Source of the DNA: Aciditerrimonas ferrireducens
Lineage (GTDB): Bacteria > Actinomycetota > Acidimicrobiia > Acidimicrobiales > UBA8190
Length of the DNA stretch: 64,000 nucleotides
NCBI RefSeq assembly: GCF_023130475.1
Contig: NZ_JAKHEX010000005.1
Span: forward strand, 1-64,000
Direction: 5' to 3'
In this document: positions 24,608-32,827 of the stretch, piece after piece
How the letters are laid out: every line of letters starts with the position of its first letter
Numbering within the stretch: position 1 is the stretch's first letter
Translations under genes and position numbers: made by a program
Notes under the pieces: model-generated
The model's database searches: none
What the model saw: the letters and a program-made list of their open reading frames with translations, nothing else
Told to the model about the DNA's origin: nothing

Positions 24608-26281
24608 GTGGTCGACGTCCCGGCCGGCACGTTGACCCTGGAGGTCGACGGCCAGGTCGTCCAGGTCCCCGACGATGGCAGCTCGCTGCTGGAGGTCCTC
24701 CGGCAGCGGCTGGGCGCCAGGAGCCCGAAGGACGGCTGCAGCCCCCAGGGCCAGTGCGGCTGCTGCACCGTCTGGGTCGACGGGCAGCCCCGGGTGGCCT
24801 GCGTGACCGCCGCCCGCCGGGTGGCCGGCCGCCGGGTGACCACCCTGGCCGGCGTGCCCGACGCGCAGCGGGCCCGCTGGGTCCAGGCCTTCGTGGACCG
24901 GGGGGCGAGCCAGTGCGGCTTCTGCACCCCCGGGATCCTCATGCGGCTCATGGCCCTCGAGCGGCTCCCCGGGCCGGTGGGCCCCGAGCGGGTCGAGCAG
25001 GCCCTGGCCGCCCACCTCTGCCGCTGCACCGGCTGGCGGAGCATCGTGGCCGCTGCCCTGGACGTCCTCGAGGGGGCGACCGCCGCGGGGGCCACCCGGG
25101 ATCTCGGGGCGGCCGCTCGCCGGGCCGCCCTGGAGGGCCAGGCGTCCCAGGTGGTCGGGCCAGCGGTGGTGCGGGGCGAGGCCGGCTTCGCCGACGACCG
25201 GGCCCCGGCCGAGGCCCTCGTGGCGCTGCCCCGGGCCGAGGGGGACTGGCGGGACCCCGACCAGTGGGTCGTCGCCGAGACCCTCGCCGAGGCCCGGCGC
25301 TTGGCCGGCCACCGGCCCGGCCGGAGCAGCACCCTGCCGGTGCGGCCACCCCTGGCCCTTCCCCCCGGCGACTGGGCGCTTCGCCTCCAGACGAGCTTCG
25401 TCGACCCCGCCTACCTCGAGCCGGACTGCTCCTGGTGCGAGCCCGGGGGGGACCCGGCCGACCCGCTGGCCAACGGGGGGGCCTTCGGGGGCAAGGCCCA
25501 CTCGCCGGTCCGCGACGTGGCCAGGCTCCTGGCCGAGCGGGCGGGCCGGCCGGTCAAGGCCGTGGCCACTCGGGAGGACCTGGCCCGGCGGGGGCCGAAG
25601 CGGCCGCCGGTGGCCCTCGGGGTGGACCGGCAGGGTCGGGGACGGGTCCGGGTCGCCCGGACGCCGGGCGCCGAGCTGGCCGGCTGGGCCGAGGCGTTTC
25701 GCTCGGCTGGGCTGGCCTGGGAGATCGAGGAGGTCGAGGTGCCCGGCCCGCCGGTGGCCGCGGCCCTCCGGGCGGCCGGCTGGGCCGAGGCGGCCGTGGT
25801 CGGCGCGGTCCTCGCCGCTCTCGACCGCGGCCAGTGTCCCGGCGCCAGCGAGGCGGTCACCGAGGTCCGGACCCCCGAGGGGGCCGTCGCCCAGGTCCGC
25901 CTCGTGGCCCCCCAGGGTCCGGCGGAGCGGGAGACCGTCGAGGTGACGGTGCAGGCCGGCGAGGTGCTCGACGAGACCACCCTGCGCTCCTACTGCCTCG
26001 GGGCGGTCCACCAGGGCCTGGGCTGGGTCCGACGGGAGGGCCTGGCGGTCGACGAGGCTGGGGAGGTCCACGACCTGACCGTCCGGTCCTTCGGGGTGCT
26101 GCCCGCCCGGGCCACTCCCGAGGTCCGCGTGACCCTGGCCCCGCCGGTCGGCCCGCCCCGGGCGGCGAGCGACGCCGTGCTGGCCGCCACCGCGGCGGCC
26201 GCCTGGCTGGTCGCCGGGCTGCCCCCGGCCTGGCCGATCGAGCGGGTCCCGAACGCCGATCCCGTCGAAGGAGGTCGTTAA
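24608..26281 (+). CDS. [2Fe-2S] domain fused to a shortened molybdenum-hydroxylase-like domain
   Basis: A 557-residue protein. Residues 1-155 are a complete xanthine-dehydrogenase-type small subunit: a plant-ferredoxin motif (Cys44, 50, 52/53, 65) and a helical [2Fe-2S] domain (Cys103, 106, 138, 140; QCGFCTPG, CRCTG). Residues about 190-557 resemble the molybdopterin subunit, but at about half the normal length. SFVDPAYLEPDCSW, NGGAFGGKAHSP and a terminal segment (VLDETTLRSYCLGAVHQGLG) align with widely separated parts of large subunits. There is no FAD domain and no separate large subunit nearby. The GTG start 24608 lies 31 bases after the A-type carrier, so a shared transcript is likely. 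RidA follows. Confidence 0.7.
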   Translation: MVDVPAGTLTLEVDGQVVQVPDDGSSLLEVLRQRLGARSPKDGCSPQGQCGCCTVWVDGQPRVACVTAARRVAGRRVTTLAGVPDAQRARWVQAFVDRGASQCGFCTPGILMRLMALERLPGPVGPERVEQALAAHLCRCTGWRSIVAAALDVLEGATAAGATRDLGAAARRAALEGQASQVVGPAVVRGEAGFADDRAPAEALVALPRAEGDWRDPDQWVVAETLAEARRLAGHRPGRSSTLPVRPPLALPPGDWALRLQTSFVDPAYLEPDCSWCEPGGDPADPLANGGAFGGKAHSPVRDVARLLAERAGRPVKAVATREDLARRGPKRPPVALGVDRQGRGRVRVARTPGAELAGWAEAFRSAGLAWEIEEVEVPGPPVAAALRAAGWAEAAVVGAVLAALDRGQCPGASEAVTEVRTPEGAVAQVRLVAPQGPAERETVEVTVQAGEVLDETTLRSYCLGAVHQGLGWVRREGLAVDEAGEVHDLTVRSFGVLPARATPEVRVTLAPPVGPPRAASDAVLAATAAAAWLVAGLPPAWPIERVPNADPVEGGR

Positions 26282-26284
26282 CCG

Positions 26285-26668
26285 ATGCCTGCCCCCGTCG
26301 GTCCCTACTCCCCCCTGGTGCTGGCCGGGCCCCTGGCGGTCTGCTCCGGGCAGCTGGGCCTGCGGCCAGGGGCCAGCGGCCCGGAGCTCGTGCCCGGGGG
26401 GACCGGCCCCGAGGCCACCCAGGCCCTGGCGAACGTGGCCGAGGTGCTGGCCGAGGCCGGCCTGGGCTGGGAGGACGTGGTGAAGGTCACGGTCTTCCTG
26501 ACCGACATGGCCGACTACCAGGAGCTGAACCGCCGCTACGCCGAGGCCCTGGGCTCGGCCCGGCCGGCCCGGACGGTGGTGGCCGTGGCCGGCCTGCCCC
26601 TCGGGGCGAAGGTCGAGGTGGAGGTCTGGGCCCGGCTGCCTCAGGACCCGGCCGACCCGAAGCGGTAG
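26285..26668 (+). CDS. RidA/YjgF-family enamine/imine deaminase
   Basis: A 127-residue Rid protein. GPYSPLVLAGPLAVCSGQLG at the N-terminus and ARPARTVVAV with the substrate-binding Arg are family marks; VEVEVWARL ends the core. RidA hydrolyses reactive enamine/imine intermediates such as 2-aminoacrylate. ATG 26285 is 3 bases after the upstream stop, and an AAGGAGG ribosome site lies inside the end of that gene. Co-expression with the molybdenum-hydroxylase-like fusion suggests it clears a reactive nitrogen product, which is inference. It overlaps the convergent regulator gene by 28 bases. Confidence 0.88.
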   Translation: MPAPVGPYSPLVLAGPLAVCSGQLGLRPGASGPELVPGGTGPEATQALANVAEVLAEAGLGWEDVVKVTVFLTDMADYQELNRRYAEALGSARPARTVVAVAGLPLGAKVEVEVWARLPQDPADPKR

Positions 26669-27345
26669 CCGACGGAGCGGACCGTCTCGATCAGGTGGGC
26701 GTGCTCCTCGCCCAGCTTGGCCCGCAGGCGCCGGACGTGGACGTCGACGGTCCTGGCCCCGCCGTAGTACTCGTAGCCCCAAACCCGGCTGAGGAGGGTC
26801 TCCCGGGTGAACACCTTGCCGGGCCGGGCGGCGAGGAAGCGGAGCAGCTGGTACTCCATGTAGGTGAGGTCCAGGGGCCGGCCGGCCACCGCGGCCTGGT
26901 AGGTCTCGAGGTCGATGACCAAGGGCCCGTACTCGATGACCTGGGCCCGGGGCTCCCGCCCGGAGCGGGCCAGGAGCCGGCGGAGGCGGGCGGCGACCTC
27001 AAGGGGGTGGGCGGGCAGGACGGCGAAGTCGTCGTAGAGCTCCTCCCGGCCGTGCAGGTCGGCCAGCTGCTCCAGCCGGACCACGAGCAGGAGGGGCCGT
27101 AGGGGCACCTCCTTGGTCCGCAGGGCCTGGCAGAGCCGGAACCCGTCGCCCGGCTCGTCCACCACGCTGACGAGCGCAGCCGCCCAGCCGTCGTCGGGCT
27201 CGGCCGCCGTGGCCGCCTTGGCGTCCCCGACCGGGGCCAGGCGGTACCCGGCCCGCTCCACGGCCACGGCGAGCTCGGGCGGGAACGGGTCGGGGAAGCC
27301 CAGGACGGTGCCCGGGCCGACCGCCTGGGGCCCCGGGGCGCTCAC
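26641..27345 (-). CDS. GlnR-like orphan OmpR-family regulator
   Basis: A 234-residue protein with a degenerate receiver domain (about 10-120) and a C-terminal OmpR winged helix (about 130-230: [43 protein letters not shown]). The receiver lacks a recognisable phospho-acceptor Asp in the position before PG, as in GlnR-type regulators that do not use a kinase. The GTG start overlaps the stop of the upstream glutamine synthetase (GTGA, 27342-27345), so it is translated with it. With the GlnR-type box at 28781-28819 it forms a complete control circuit. Confidence 0.75.
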   Translation of the reverse strand: MSAPGPQAVGPGTVLGFPDPFPPELAVAVERAGYRLAPVGDAKAATAAEPDDGWAAALVSVVDEPGDGFRLCQALRTKEVPLRPLLLVVRLEQLADLHGREELYDDFAVLPAHPLEVAARLRRLLARSGREPRAQVIEYGPLVIDLETYQAAVAGRPLDLTYMEYQLLRFLAARPGKVFTRETLLSRVWGYEYYGGARTVDVHVRRLRAKLGEEHAHLIETVRSVGYRFGSAGS

Positions 27346-28724
27346 AGCACCGGCAGGTAGCGGTCCAGCTCGAACTGGCTCACGTGGGTCTTGTAGGCGG
27401 CCCACTCGGCCCGCTTGTTGCGGACGAACCACTCGAAGACGTGCTCCCCGAGGGTCTCGGCCACGAGCTCGGAGCGCTCCATGGCGCTGACCGCCTCCTG
27501 GAGGCTGGTCGGCAGCGGTGCCACCCCCTCGGCGGCCAGCTCCTCGGGGGTCAGCTCGTAGAGGTTCGTGGTGGCCTCGGGGGGCAGGGGGTAGTCGCCC
27601 TCGACGCCGGCCATGCCGGCGGCCAGGATGACGGCGAAGGCCAGGTAGGGGTTGCAGGCCGAGTCCGGGGCCCGGTACTCGACCCGGGTGGACTCCAGCT
27701 TGCCTCGCTTGACCACCGGCACCCGGACCAGGGCCGAGCGGTTGTTGCGGGCCCAGGAGACGTAGACCGGGGCCTCGTAGCCCGGCACGAGGCGCTTGTA
27801 GCTGTTCACCCACTGGTTGGTCACCGCGGTGATCTCGGGGGCGTGGTGGAGCAGGCCGGCCACGAAGTGCCGGGCCACGGCCGAGAGTCCCGTCGGGTCG
27901 GCCGGGTCGGCGAAGGCGTTCGTCTCCCCGGCGAAGAGCGAGAGGTGGGTGTGCATGCCCGAACCCTGGACCCCGGCCAGGGGCTTGGGCATGAAGCTGG
28001 CGTGGACCCCCTGGCGGCGGGCGATCTCCTTCACCACCAGTCGGGTGGTCATGACCGTGTCGGCCATGGTCAGGGCGTCGGTGTAGCGCAGGTCGATCTC
28101 GTGCTGGGAGGGGGCGTCCTCGTGCTGGGCGTGCTCCACCGGGATGCCCATCTCCTCGAGGGTCAGCACGCTGGCCCGCCGGAGCTGCTCGGCCTGGTCC
28201 CCGGGGGTCAGCTCGAAGTAGCTGCCACTGTCGAGGCCCCGGGGCGGCCGGCGGGGGTCGGCGTCGGCGAAGTAGAAGTACTCGATCTCCGGGGCGGTGA
28301 AGAAGGTGAAGCCGGCGGCCCGGGCTCGGGCCAGGGCCCGGCGCAGGACATGGCGGGGACAGCCCTCGAAGGGGCTGCCGTCGAGGTTGCAGAGGTCGCA
28401 GAAGACCCGGGCCACCGGGACCTCGGGGCTCTGCCAGGGCAGGAGCTGGAAGGTGGTGGGGTCCGGCCAGGCGAGCACGTCGCTCTCCTGGACCCGGCTG
28501 AAGCCGTCGATGGCCGAGCCGTCGAAGGTCATGCCCTCCTCCAGGGCGTTCTCCAGCTCGGCCGGGGTGATGCTGAAGGTCTTCGGGGTGCCCAGGACGT
28601 CGGTGAACCAGAGCTGGACGAAGCGGATCCCCCGCTCCTCGACCGTCCTGAGCACGTACTCCGCCTGGGCCCGGTCCGCGCTCCGACCCGGCCCGTCGGT
28701 TCTGGCCGTTGCCTCCAAGGTCAT
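27342..28724 (-). CDS. Glutamine synthetase, type I (feedback-type branch)
   Basis: A 460-residue glutamine synthetase. The metal and ATP sites are visible: [45 protein letters not shown] and [17 protein letters not shown]. The N-terminal beta-grasp contains FTDVLGTPK and FDGSAIDGF. The adenylylation loop reads [11 protein letters not shown]. The length and sequence suggest the GSI-alpha or GlnA-like branch, distinct from the longer paralogue encoded divergently; activity on glutamate versus another amine is not certain. An AGGAGGAGA ribosome site precedes ATG 28724. The GlnR-like regulator follows in the same operon. Confidence 0.88.
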   Translation of the reverse strand: MTLEATARTDGPGRSADRAQAEYVLRTVEERGIRFVQLWFTDVLGTPKTFSITPAELENALEEGMTFDGSAIDGFSRVQESDVLAWPDPTTFQLLPWQSPEVPVARVFCDLCNLDGSPFEGCPRHVLRRALARARAAGFTFFTAPEIEYFYFADADPRRPPRGLDSGSYFELTPGDQAEQLRRASVLTLEEMGIPVEHAQHEDAPSQHEIDLRYTDALTMADTVMTTRLVVKEIARRQGVHASFMPKPLAGVQGSGMHTHLSLFAGETNAFADPADPTGLSAVARHFVAGLLHHAPEITAVTNQWVNSYKRLVPGYEAPVYVSWARNNRSALVRVPVVKRGKLESTRVEYRAPDSACNPYLAFAVILAAGMAGVEGDYPLPPEATTNLYELTPEELAAEGVAPLPTSLQEAVSAMERSELVAETLGEHVFEWFVRNKRAEWAAYKTHVSQFELDRYLPVL

Positions 28725-28780
28725 CCCGTCTCCTCCTGTCGCCCCGTAGTCTCGCAGCTCCCGGTCCGGCCCCGGGCCCG

Positions 28781-28819
28781 GTTCACGCGGCGTTCACAGA
28801 GCGGTAACGCCCCGGAAAC
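28781..28819. promoter_or_regulatory. Four 11-bp-phased half-sites: GlnR-type box between divergent glutamine synthetases
   Basis: GTTCAC (28781), GTTCAC (28792), GGTAAC (28803) and GGAAAC (28814) begin exactly 11 bases apart. The last two give GTAAC-N6-GAAAC, an exact match to the actinobacterial GlnR consensus (gTnAc-n6-GaAAc). The two GTTCAC units also resemble PhoP direct-repeat units, which overlap GlnR sites at some Streptomyces nitrogen genes. The array is 57 bases upstream of one glutamine synthetase gene and about 165 bases upstream of the other. Confidence 0.7.
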
Positions 28820-28982
28820 GGGGTCCTGGCAAGCTCCTGGCCGTCGGACGGGCGTGCTGGGCCCTACGCGCAGCTGCTACCGTCCGGCCCGTGCCGGAGG
28901 CCCGCCCGGGCCGCCCCGGCGCGCCGGTGCCCAGGGCGCGGCCTGGCGCGACCAGCCGAAAGAGCGAGCCGAAGGAGGAGCC

Positions 28983-30407
28983 GTGCAGCAGCGGACCCCG
29001 GCGGAGGTCCTCCGCCTCATGCAGGAGCAGGGCGTCGAGATCGTCGACGTCCGCTTCGTGGACCTGCCCGGGCTGACCCAGCACTTCTCCATCCCGGCCC
29101 ACGCCCTCACCGAGGAGGTCTTCGAGGAGGGCCTGGGCTTCGACGGCTCCTCCATCCGGGGCTTCCAGGAGATCCAGGAGTCCGACATGCTCCTGATCCC
29201 CGACCCCTCCACGGCAGTCATCGACCCGTTCCGGCAGCACACCACCTTGAACCTGAACTGCTTCGTCCGGGACCCCGTGACCCTCGAGCCCTACTCCCGG
29301 GACCCTCGCTACGTGGCCCAGAAAGCCGAGCGCTACCTGGCCTCCACCGGCATCGCCGACACGGCCTACTTCGGGCCCGAGGCCGAGTTCTTCATCTTCG
29401 ACGACGTCCGCTACGCGCAGGACCAGCACTCGGCCTTCTACCAGGTGGACTCCATCGAAGGCTGGTGGAACGCCGCCCGGCACGAGGACGGGGGCAACCT
29501 GGGCTACAAGATCCGCCCCAAGGAGGGCTACTTCCCGGTGCCCCCCACGGACCACTTCCAGGACCTGCGCTCGGAGATGATCCTGACGATGGAGCGGCTG
29601 GGCATCGAGATCGAGGTCCAGCACCACGAGGTGGCCACCGCCGGCCAGGCCGAGATCGACATGCGCTTCGACACCCTGCTGGTCATGGCGGACAAGCTCA
29701 TGCTCTACAAGTACGTCGTGAAGAACGTGGCCCGGAAGGCGGGCTACACGGCCACCTTCATGCCCAAGCCCCTCTTCCAGGACAACGGCTCGGGCATGCA
29801 CACCCACCAGTCCCTCTGGAAGGACGGCCAGCCCCTCTTCGCCGGGGACGGCTACGCCGGCCTCTCGGACATCGGCCGCTGGTACATCGGGGGGCTGCTC
29901 CGCCACGCCCCGGCCGTCCTGGCCTTCGCCGCGCCGAGCACCAACTCCTACAAGCGTCTGGTGCCGGGCTACGAGGCCCCGGTGAACCTCGTCTACTCCC
30001 AGCGGAACCGCTCGGCGGCCTGCCGCATCCCCCTCTACTCCCAGAGCCCGAAGGCCAAGCGGGTGGAGTTCCGCTGCCCGGACCCCTCCTGCAACCCGTA
30101 CCTGGCCTTCGCCGCCATGCTCATGGCCGGCCTCGACGGGGTCCAGAACCGCATCGAGCCGCCCGATCCGGTCGACCGGGACCTCTACGACCTGCCCCCC
30201 GAGGAGCTCGCCCAGGTGCCCCAGGTGCCCGGCAGCCTCGACGAGGCCCTGGCCGCCCTGGAGGAGGACCACGACTTCTTGAAGGCCGGCGGGGTCTTCA
30301 CCGACGACCTCATCCAGACCTGGATCGAGTACAAGCGGGTCAACGAGGTCGACGCCATCCGCCTCCGGCCCCACCCCTGGGAGTTCATGCTCTACTACGA
30401 CATCTGA
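28983..30407 (+). CDS. glnA: Glutamine synthetase type I, adenylylation-type
   Basis: A 474-residue GSI-beta enzyme, the main ammonium-assimilating glutamine synthetase of actinobacteria. Visible motifs are [75 protein letters not shown] and the adenylylation-loop Tyr in [11 protein letters not shown] perfect AAGGAGG ribosome site is followed by GTG 28983. The upstream region, shared with the second synthetase, carries the GlnR-type box. A tetraloop hairpin lies 37 bases after the stop. Confidence 0.95.
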   Translation: MQQRTPAEVLRLMQEQGVEIVDVRFVDLPGLTQHFSIPAHALTEEVFEEGLGFDGSSIRGFQEIQESDMLLIPDPSTAVIDPFRQHTTLNLNCFVRDPVTLEPYSRDPRYVAQKAERYLASTGIADTAYFGPEAEFFIFDDVRYAQDQHSAFYQVDSIEGWWNAARHEDGGNLGYKIRPKEGYFPVPPTDHFQDLRSEMILTMERLGIEIEVQHHEVATAGQAEIDMRFDTLLVMADKLMLYKYVVKNVARKAGYTATFMPKPLFQDNGSGMHTHQSLWKDGQPLFAGDGYAGLSDIGRWYIGGLLRHAPAVLAFAAPSTNSYKRLVPGYEAPVNLVYSQRNRSAACRIPLYSQSPKAKRVEFRCPDPSCNPYLAFAAMLMAGLDGVQNRIEPPDPVDRDLYDLPPEELAQVPQVPGSLDEALAALEEDHDFLKAGGVFTDDLIQTWIEYKRVNEVDAIRLRPHPWEFMLYYDI

Positions 30408-30437
30408 GCCCGAAGGGCCAGGGGTCCTGCGAGGACG

Positions 30438-31088
30438 TCAGACGGCCGGCCCCTCGGGGCCGGCTCGTCGCGTCCGGCGCCCCGAGGGTCGTTGCGGGGC
30501 CGCCGTGGCCCGGGGCCCCGTCGGGACCCGGCGACCCGAACCGGTCCCGCTCCTTTCCTTGTCGCCGTCGGTCGGCAGGAGCACCCCGGCGACCAGCCAG
30601 CGGCGCCGACGGCCCCCCGGCGGGTTCGCCAGCCGAGGCTGGAGCACCCGCACCAGGTCGGCCAGCAGCTCGGTCAGCTCGGCGTCGGTCAGCCACAGGC
30701 CGGCCATGCGGTACCCGAGCTGGTCCGGCCGGTGCCCGCGCCCGGGGTCGTCGAGGGAACGCTCAGCAGCCCCGAGGAGGCTGGCCACGAACGCCGCAAA
30801 CCCCCGCAGGCGTTCCTCGGGGGTCATCCGGGCCGCCTCGGCCGGGCCGACCTGGGCAGCAGCCCCCCGCAGCACGTAGGTCCGCTCCAGGGCGCCCCGG
30901 ACCCGCCGCTCGGCCACCACCTGGAGCACCCCGGCCCTGCTCAGCTCCGCGACGTGCCGGTAGAGGCTGGCCTGGGGCACCTCGGGCAGCTCGGCGGCCA
31001 GCTGGCTCGTGGTCAGGGCCCGGTCGCCCAAGAAGGCTTGGAGGATCCGCAGCCGGACCGGGTGGAGCAGCAGGTCGACGCGGTCCAC
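30438..31088 (-). CDS. ArsR-like winged-helix regulator
   Basis: A 216-residue protein. Residues 1-75 form a winged helix of the ArsR type (MDRVDLLLHPVRLRILQAF, LTTSQLAAELPEVPQASLYR, RRVRGALERTYVL). A helical region follows to about residue 150, then a low-complexity Arg/Pro/Gly tail that runs through the glnA terminator. The effector is unknown. GTG 31088 has TAGGGT 6 bases upstream. It is divergent from the gene at 31200, and a CGTTCT/AGAACG palindrome lies between them. Confidence 0.75.
   Translation of the reverse strand: MDRVDLLLHPVRLRILQAFLGDRALTTSQLAAELPEVPQASLYRHVAELSRAGVLQVVAERRVRGALERTYVLRGAAAQVGPAEAARMTPEERLRGFAAFVASLLGAAERSLDDPGRGHRPDQLGYRMAGLWLTDAELTELLADLVRVLQPRLANPPGGRRRRWLVAGVLLPTDGDKERSGTGSGRRVPTGPRATAAPQRPSGRRTRRAGPEGPAV
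30445..30464 (+). terminator. Tetraloop hairpin after glnA
   Basis: The 8-bp arms GCCGGCCC and GGGCCGGC close on the loop CTCG. The hairpin sits 37 bases after the glnA stop and inside the 3' end of the convergent ArsR-like gene. Confidence 0.55.
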
Positions 31089-31094
31089 GACCGC

Positions 31095-31100
31095 ACCCTA
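31095..31100 (-). promoter_or_regulatory. -10 hexamer TAGGGT for a leaderless ArsR-like mRNA
   Basis: On the minus strand TAGGGT ends 6 bases before the GTG at 31088. Confidence 0.42.
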
Positions 31101-31124
31101 GCCACCCGCTCTCGGACCCGATAA

Positions 31125-31144
31125 CGTTCTAAGAAATGAGAACG
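31125..31144. promoter_or_regulatory. Palindrome CGTTCT-N8-AGAACG between ArsR-like gene and its neighbour
   Basis: Perfect 6-bp arms lie in the only AT-richer patch of this divergent intergenic region. It is a likely operator for the ArsR-like protein, acting on itself and on the gene at 31200. Confidence 0.5.
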
Positions 31145-31199
31145 ACTGGTCCGGTCAGGGGACCGGGCCGGGAGGACCGGGCAGGGACGAGGAGGTGCC

Positions 31200-31553
31200 A
31201 TGGCGGAGCTGCGCCAGGAAGGCGAGGAGCTGGTCCTGCACCTGAGTGCGTTCGAGAAGGCCGAGGCGGTCCACGGGGACCTTCGGGTCCCCATGGCCCA
31301 GGTCGTCGGGCTGTCGGTGGTCGAGGACATCGTGGACCAGGTCCAGGGCCTCAAGCTCCCCGGGTCCCGGGTCCCGGGCTGGTTCGCCGTCGGCACCTTC
31401 GTGCAACGGGGCCAGCGGACCTTCGCCGTGGTCCACCACGACACCCCCCGGGGGATCCGGGTCCGCCTCCGGGATGCGCCCTACGACCAGCTCCTGGTTG
31501 GCAGCGCCGACCCTGAGGCGGTGGTGGCCCAGCTGGGCGGCCAGGTCTCGTGA
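31200..31553 (+). CDS. Small beta-rich protein, PH-like, function unknown
   Basis: A 117-residue soluble protein. The alternating beta strands and phrases such as VPMAQVVGLSVVED, RVPGWFAVGTF, FAVVHHDTPRGIRVRLRDAPYD and a final helix (DPEAVVAQLGG) recall bacterial PH-like domains. This fold assignment is inference. The start ATG 31200 has a GAGGAGG ribosome site. It is divergent from an ArsR-like gene and overlaps the next small gene (GTGA), so the three form a compact unit. Confidence 0.68.
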   Translation: MAELRQEGEELVLHLSAFEKAEAVHGDLRVPMAQVVGLSVVEDIVDQVQGLKLPGSRVPGWFAVGTFVQRGQRTFAVVHHDTPRGIRVRLRDAPYDQLLVGSADPEAVVAQLGGQVS

Positions 31554-31837
31554 CGGCCGGCTCGTCCCGGCGGCGCCTGGTTCTGCTCGGGGCTGGGGCG
31601 CTGACCGCCCTGGAGGCCGTCGTCGTGGCCCGCCGCCGGGGCCGGCTGCTGGCCCTGGACACGGTGGTCCGTTGCCGGCGGGGCCACTGCTTCACCACCT
31701 GGTGGGTGCCCGGGGCGTCGCTGAAGGCCCTGCGGCTCGGCTGGTGGCGCTGGCAGCGCTGCCCGGTCGGGAGGCACTGGACCCTCGTGACCCCCGTCGA
31801 CCCGCGCCGTCTCGACCCGGCCCGTCGGCTCCCCTAG
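31550..31837 (+). CDS. Small membrane protein with Cys/His motif
   Basis: A 95-residue protein. The N-terminal 25 residues can form a short membrane span (LVLLGAGALTALEAVVVA). The rest carries two Cys/His pairs, VVRCRRGHCFTTWW and WQRCPVGRHWTLV, a plausible small zinc site. The function is unknown. The GTG at 31550 overlaps the upstream stop, so it is translated with the PH-like protein. Confidence 0.62.
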   Translation: MTAGSSRRRLVLLGAGALTALEAVVVARRRGRLLALDTVVRCRRGHCFTTWWVPGASLKALRLGWWRWQRCPVGRHWTLVTPVDPRRLDPARRLP

Positions 31838-31854
31838 GCCGACTCCCCTCGGCC
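31837..31854. terminator. Short hairpin between convergent genes
   Basis: The arms GGCCGA (31837-31842) and TCGGCC (31849-31854) flank a C-rich loop, just after the stop at 31837 and before the convergent VOC gene end at 31884. Confidence 0.35.
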
Positions 31855-31883
31855 AGGGCGTCGCCGAGGGCCAGGGGACTGCT

Positions 31884-32282
31884 TCAGGCCTGTGCCAGGC
31901 GCACCACGTTCCCCGAGGGGTCCCGCACGGCGCCGTCGCGGACCTCCCAGGGGCGGTCGGCCGGCTCCTCGAGCACCTCGACCCCCGCGGCCCGCAACCG
32001 GGCGACGGTGCCCTCGAGGTCGTCGGTGCGGAAGATGGCGGCCTGCAGGGCGCCCTTGGCCACCAGGGCGGCCAGGGCCTCGCCGTCGGCCTCGGACCGG
32101 CCCCCGTGGGGCGGGAAGAGGACCAGCTCGGCGTCCTGGCCGGGGGCGGCCAGGGTCAGCCAGCGGTGGGGCCCGGCCTGGACGTCCTGCCGGAGCTCCA
32201 AGCCCAGGAGGTCCCGATAGAAGGCCAAGGAGGCCTCGGGATCGAGGACGGGCACGAAAGCGGTGGCCAGACGGATCGACAT
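31884..32282 (-). CDS. VOC (glyoxalase/bleomycin-resistance) family protein
   Basis: A 132-residue VOC protein with the usual two beta-alpha-beta-beta-beta modules. It opens with VPVLDPEASLAFYRDLLGLEL and closes with VRDPSGNVVRL. Such proteins are metal-dependent isomerases or dioxygenases, or bind drugs. The ATG 32282 has TAGGCT 6 bases upstream. An AraC-type remnant ends 9 bases upstream; AraC-VOC pairs are common, so this gene has probably lost its regulator. Confidence 0.82.
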   Translation of the reverse strand: MSIRLATAFVPVLDPEASLAFYRDLLGLELRQDVQAGPHRWLTLAAPGQDAELVLFPPHGGRSEADGEALAALVAKGALQAAIFRTDDLEGTVARLRAAGVEVLEEPADRPWEVRDGAVRDPSGNVVRLAQA

Positions 32283-32288
32283 GGTCCG

Positions 32289-32294
32289 AGCCTA
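32289..32294 (-). promoter_or_regulatory. -10 hexamer TAGGCT for a leaderless VOC mRNA
   Basis: On the minus strand TAGGCT ends 6 bases before ATG 32282. The hexamer overlaps the stop codon of the AraC remnant. Confidence 0.42.
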
Positions 32295-32537
32295 CGAGCC
32301 CGGCCCTCGGCCGGCTTCTTCGATCCTGCCCGATCTCGCCACGGCCACCTCGCGGCCCACGCAGCAGGGCAGGCGCTCCCAGGCCGCGGGGGCCGCGCCC
32401 TGCCAGCGGGTCGGGGGCTGGCCGACGAGCCGGTGGAAGCGGCTGCTGAAGGAGCCGACCGACGCCCAGCCCACCGCCAGGCAGGCCTCGGTCACCGAGG
32501 CCCCGCGCCGCAGCAGCGTCTGGGCCCGGGCCGGCCC
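32292..32537 (-). pseudogene. AraC/XylS DNA-binding domain remnant
   Basis: Only the second half of an AraC-type double helix-turn-helix remains: AQTLLRRGASVTEACLAVGW, then SVGSFSSRFHRLVGQPPTRW, ending in a normal-looking C-terminus at 32292. The first helix-turn-helix and any ligand domain are missing, and similarity stops next to the promoter and start of the ThiS-like gene at 32543-32555. It is a 5'-truncated relic that once probably controlled the VOC gene. Confidence 0.65.
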
Positions 32538-32542
32538 CGCAG

Positions 32543-32548
32543 TACCGT
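32543..32548 (+). promoter_or_regulatory. -10 hexamer TACCGT for a leaderless ThiS-like mRNA
   Basis: TACCGT ends 6 bases before the GTG at 32555, with no ribosome site between. Confidence 0.45.
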
Positions 32549-32554
32549 GAAGAC

Positions 32555-32827
32555 GTGGACGAGGACCGGGAGCAGCGGGGGTCCAGGATCGCCTCGGGGG
32601 TTGGTGGTGCCGAGGGCCAGGGGGCGGTCCGGGTGCGCCTGCGCAACCCCAGCCGCGAGGTCAGCCTGCCCGCACCGACCACCGTGGGCGGGGTCCTCGA
32701 GGCCCTGGGGCTGCCCCGGGCCAGCCACCTGGTGATCGTGAACGGCGAGCTGGTCCCCGGCGAGCATCCCCTCGGGCCCGGGGACGAGGTGGAGGTCCGA
32801 CCGGTGGTCTCCGGGGGGGCCCGGTGA
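32555..32827 (+). CDS. ThiS/MoaD-like (TtuB-type) sulfur-carrier protein
   Basis: A 90-residue ubiquitin-like protein. The beta-grasp core covers about 25-88: VRVRLRNPSREVSLPAPTTV, VGGVLEALGL, HLVIVNGELV, GDEVEVRPVVSGG. The C-terminus is SGGAR rather than a bare Gly-Gly, so two residues would have to be removed before adenylylation and thiocarboxylate formation. The gene overlaps the TtuA-type thiolase by GTGA. In Thermus the equivalent pair TtuB-TtuA makes 2-thio-ribothymidine 54 in tRNA. The GTG start is supported by a -10 hexamer 6 bases upstream. Confidence 0.78.
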   Translation: MDEDREQRGSRIASGVGGAEGQGAVRVRLRNPSREVSLPAPTTVGGVLEALGLPRASHLVIVNGELVPGEHPLGPGDEVEVRPVVSGGAR

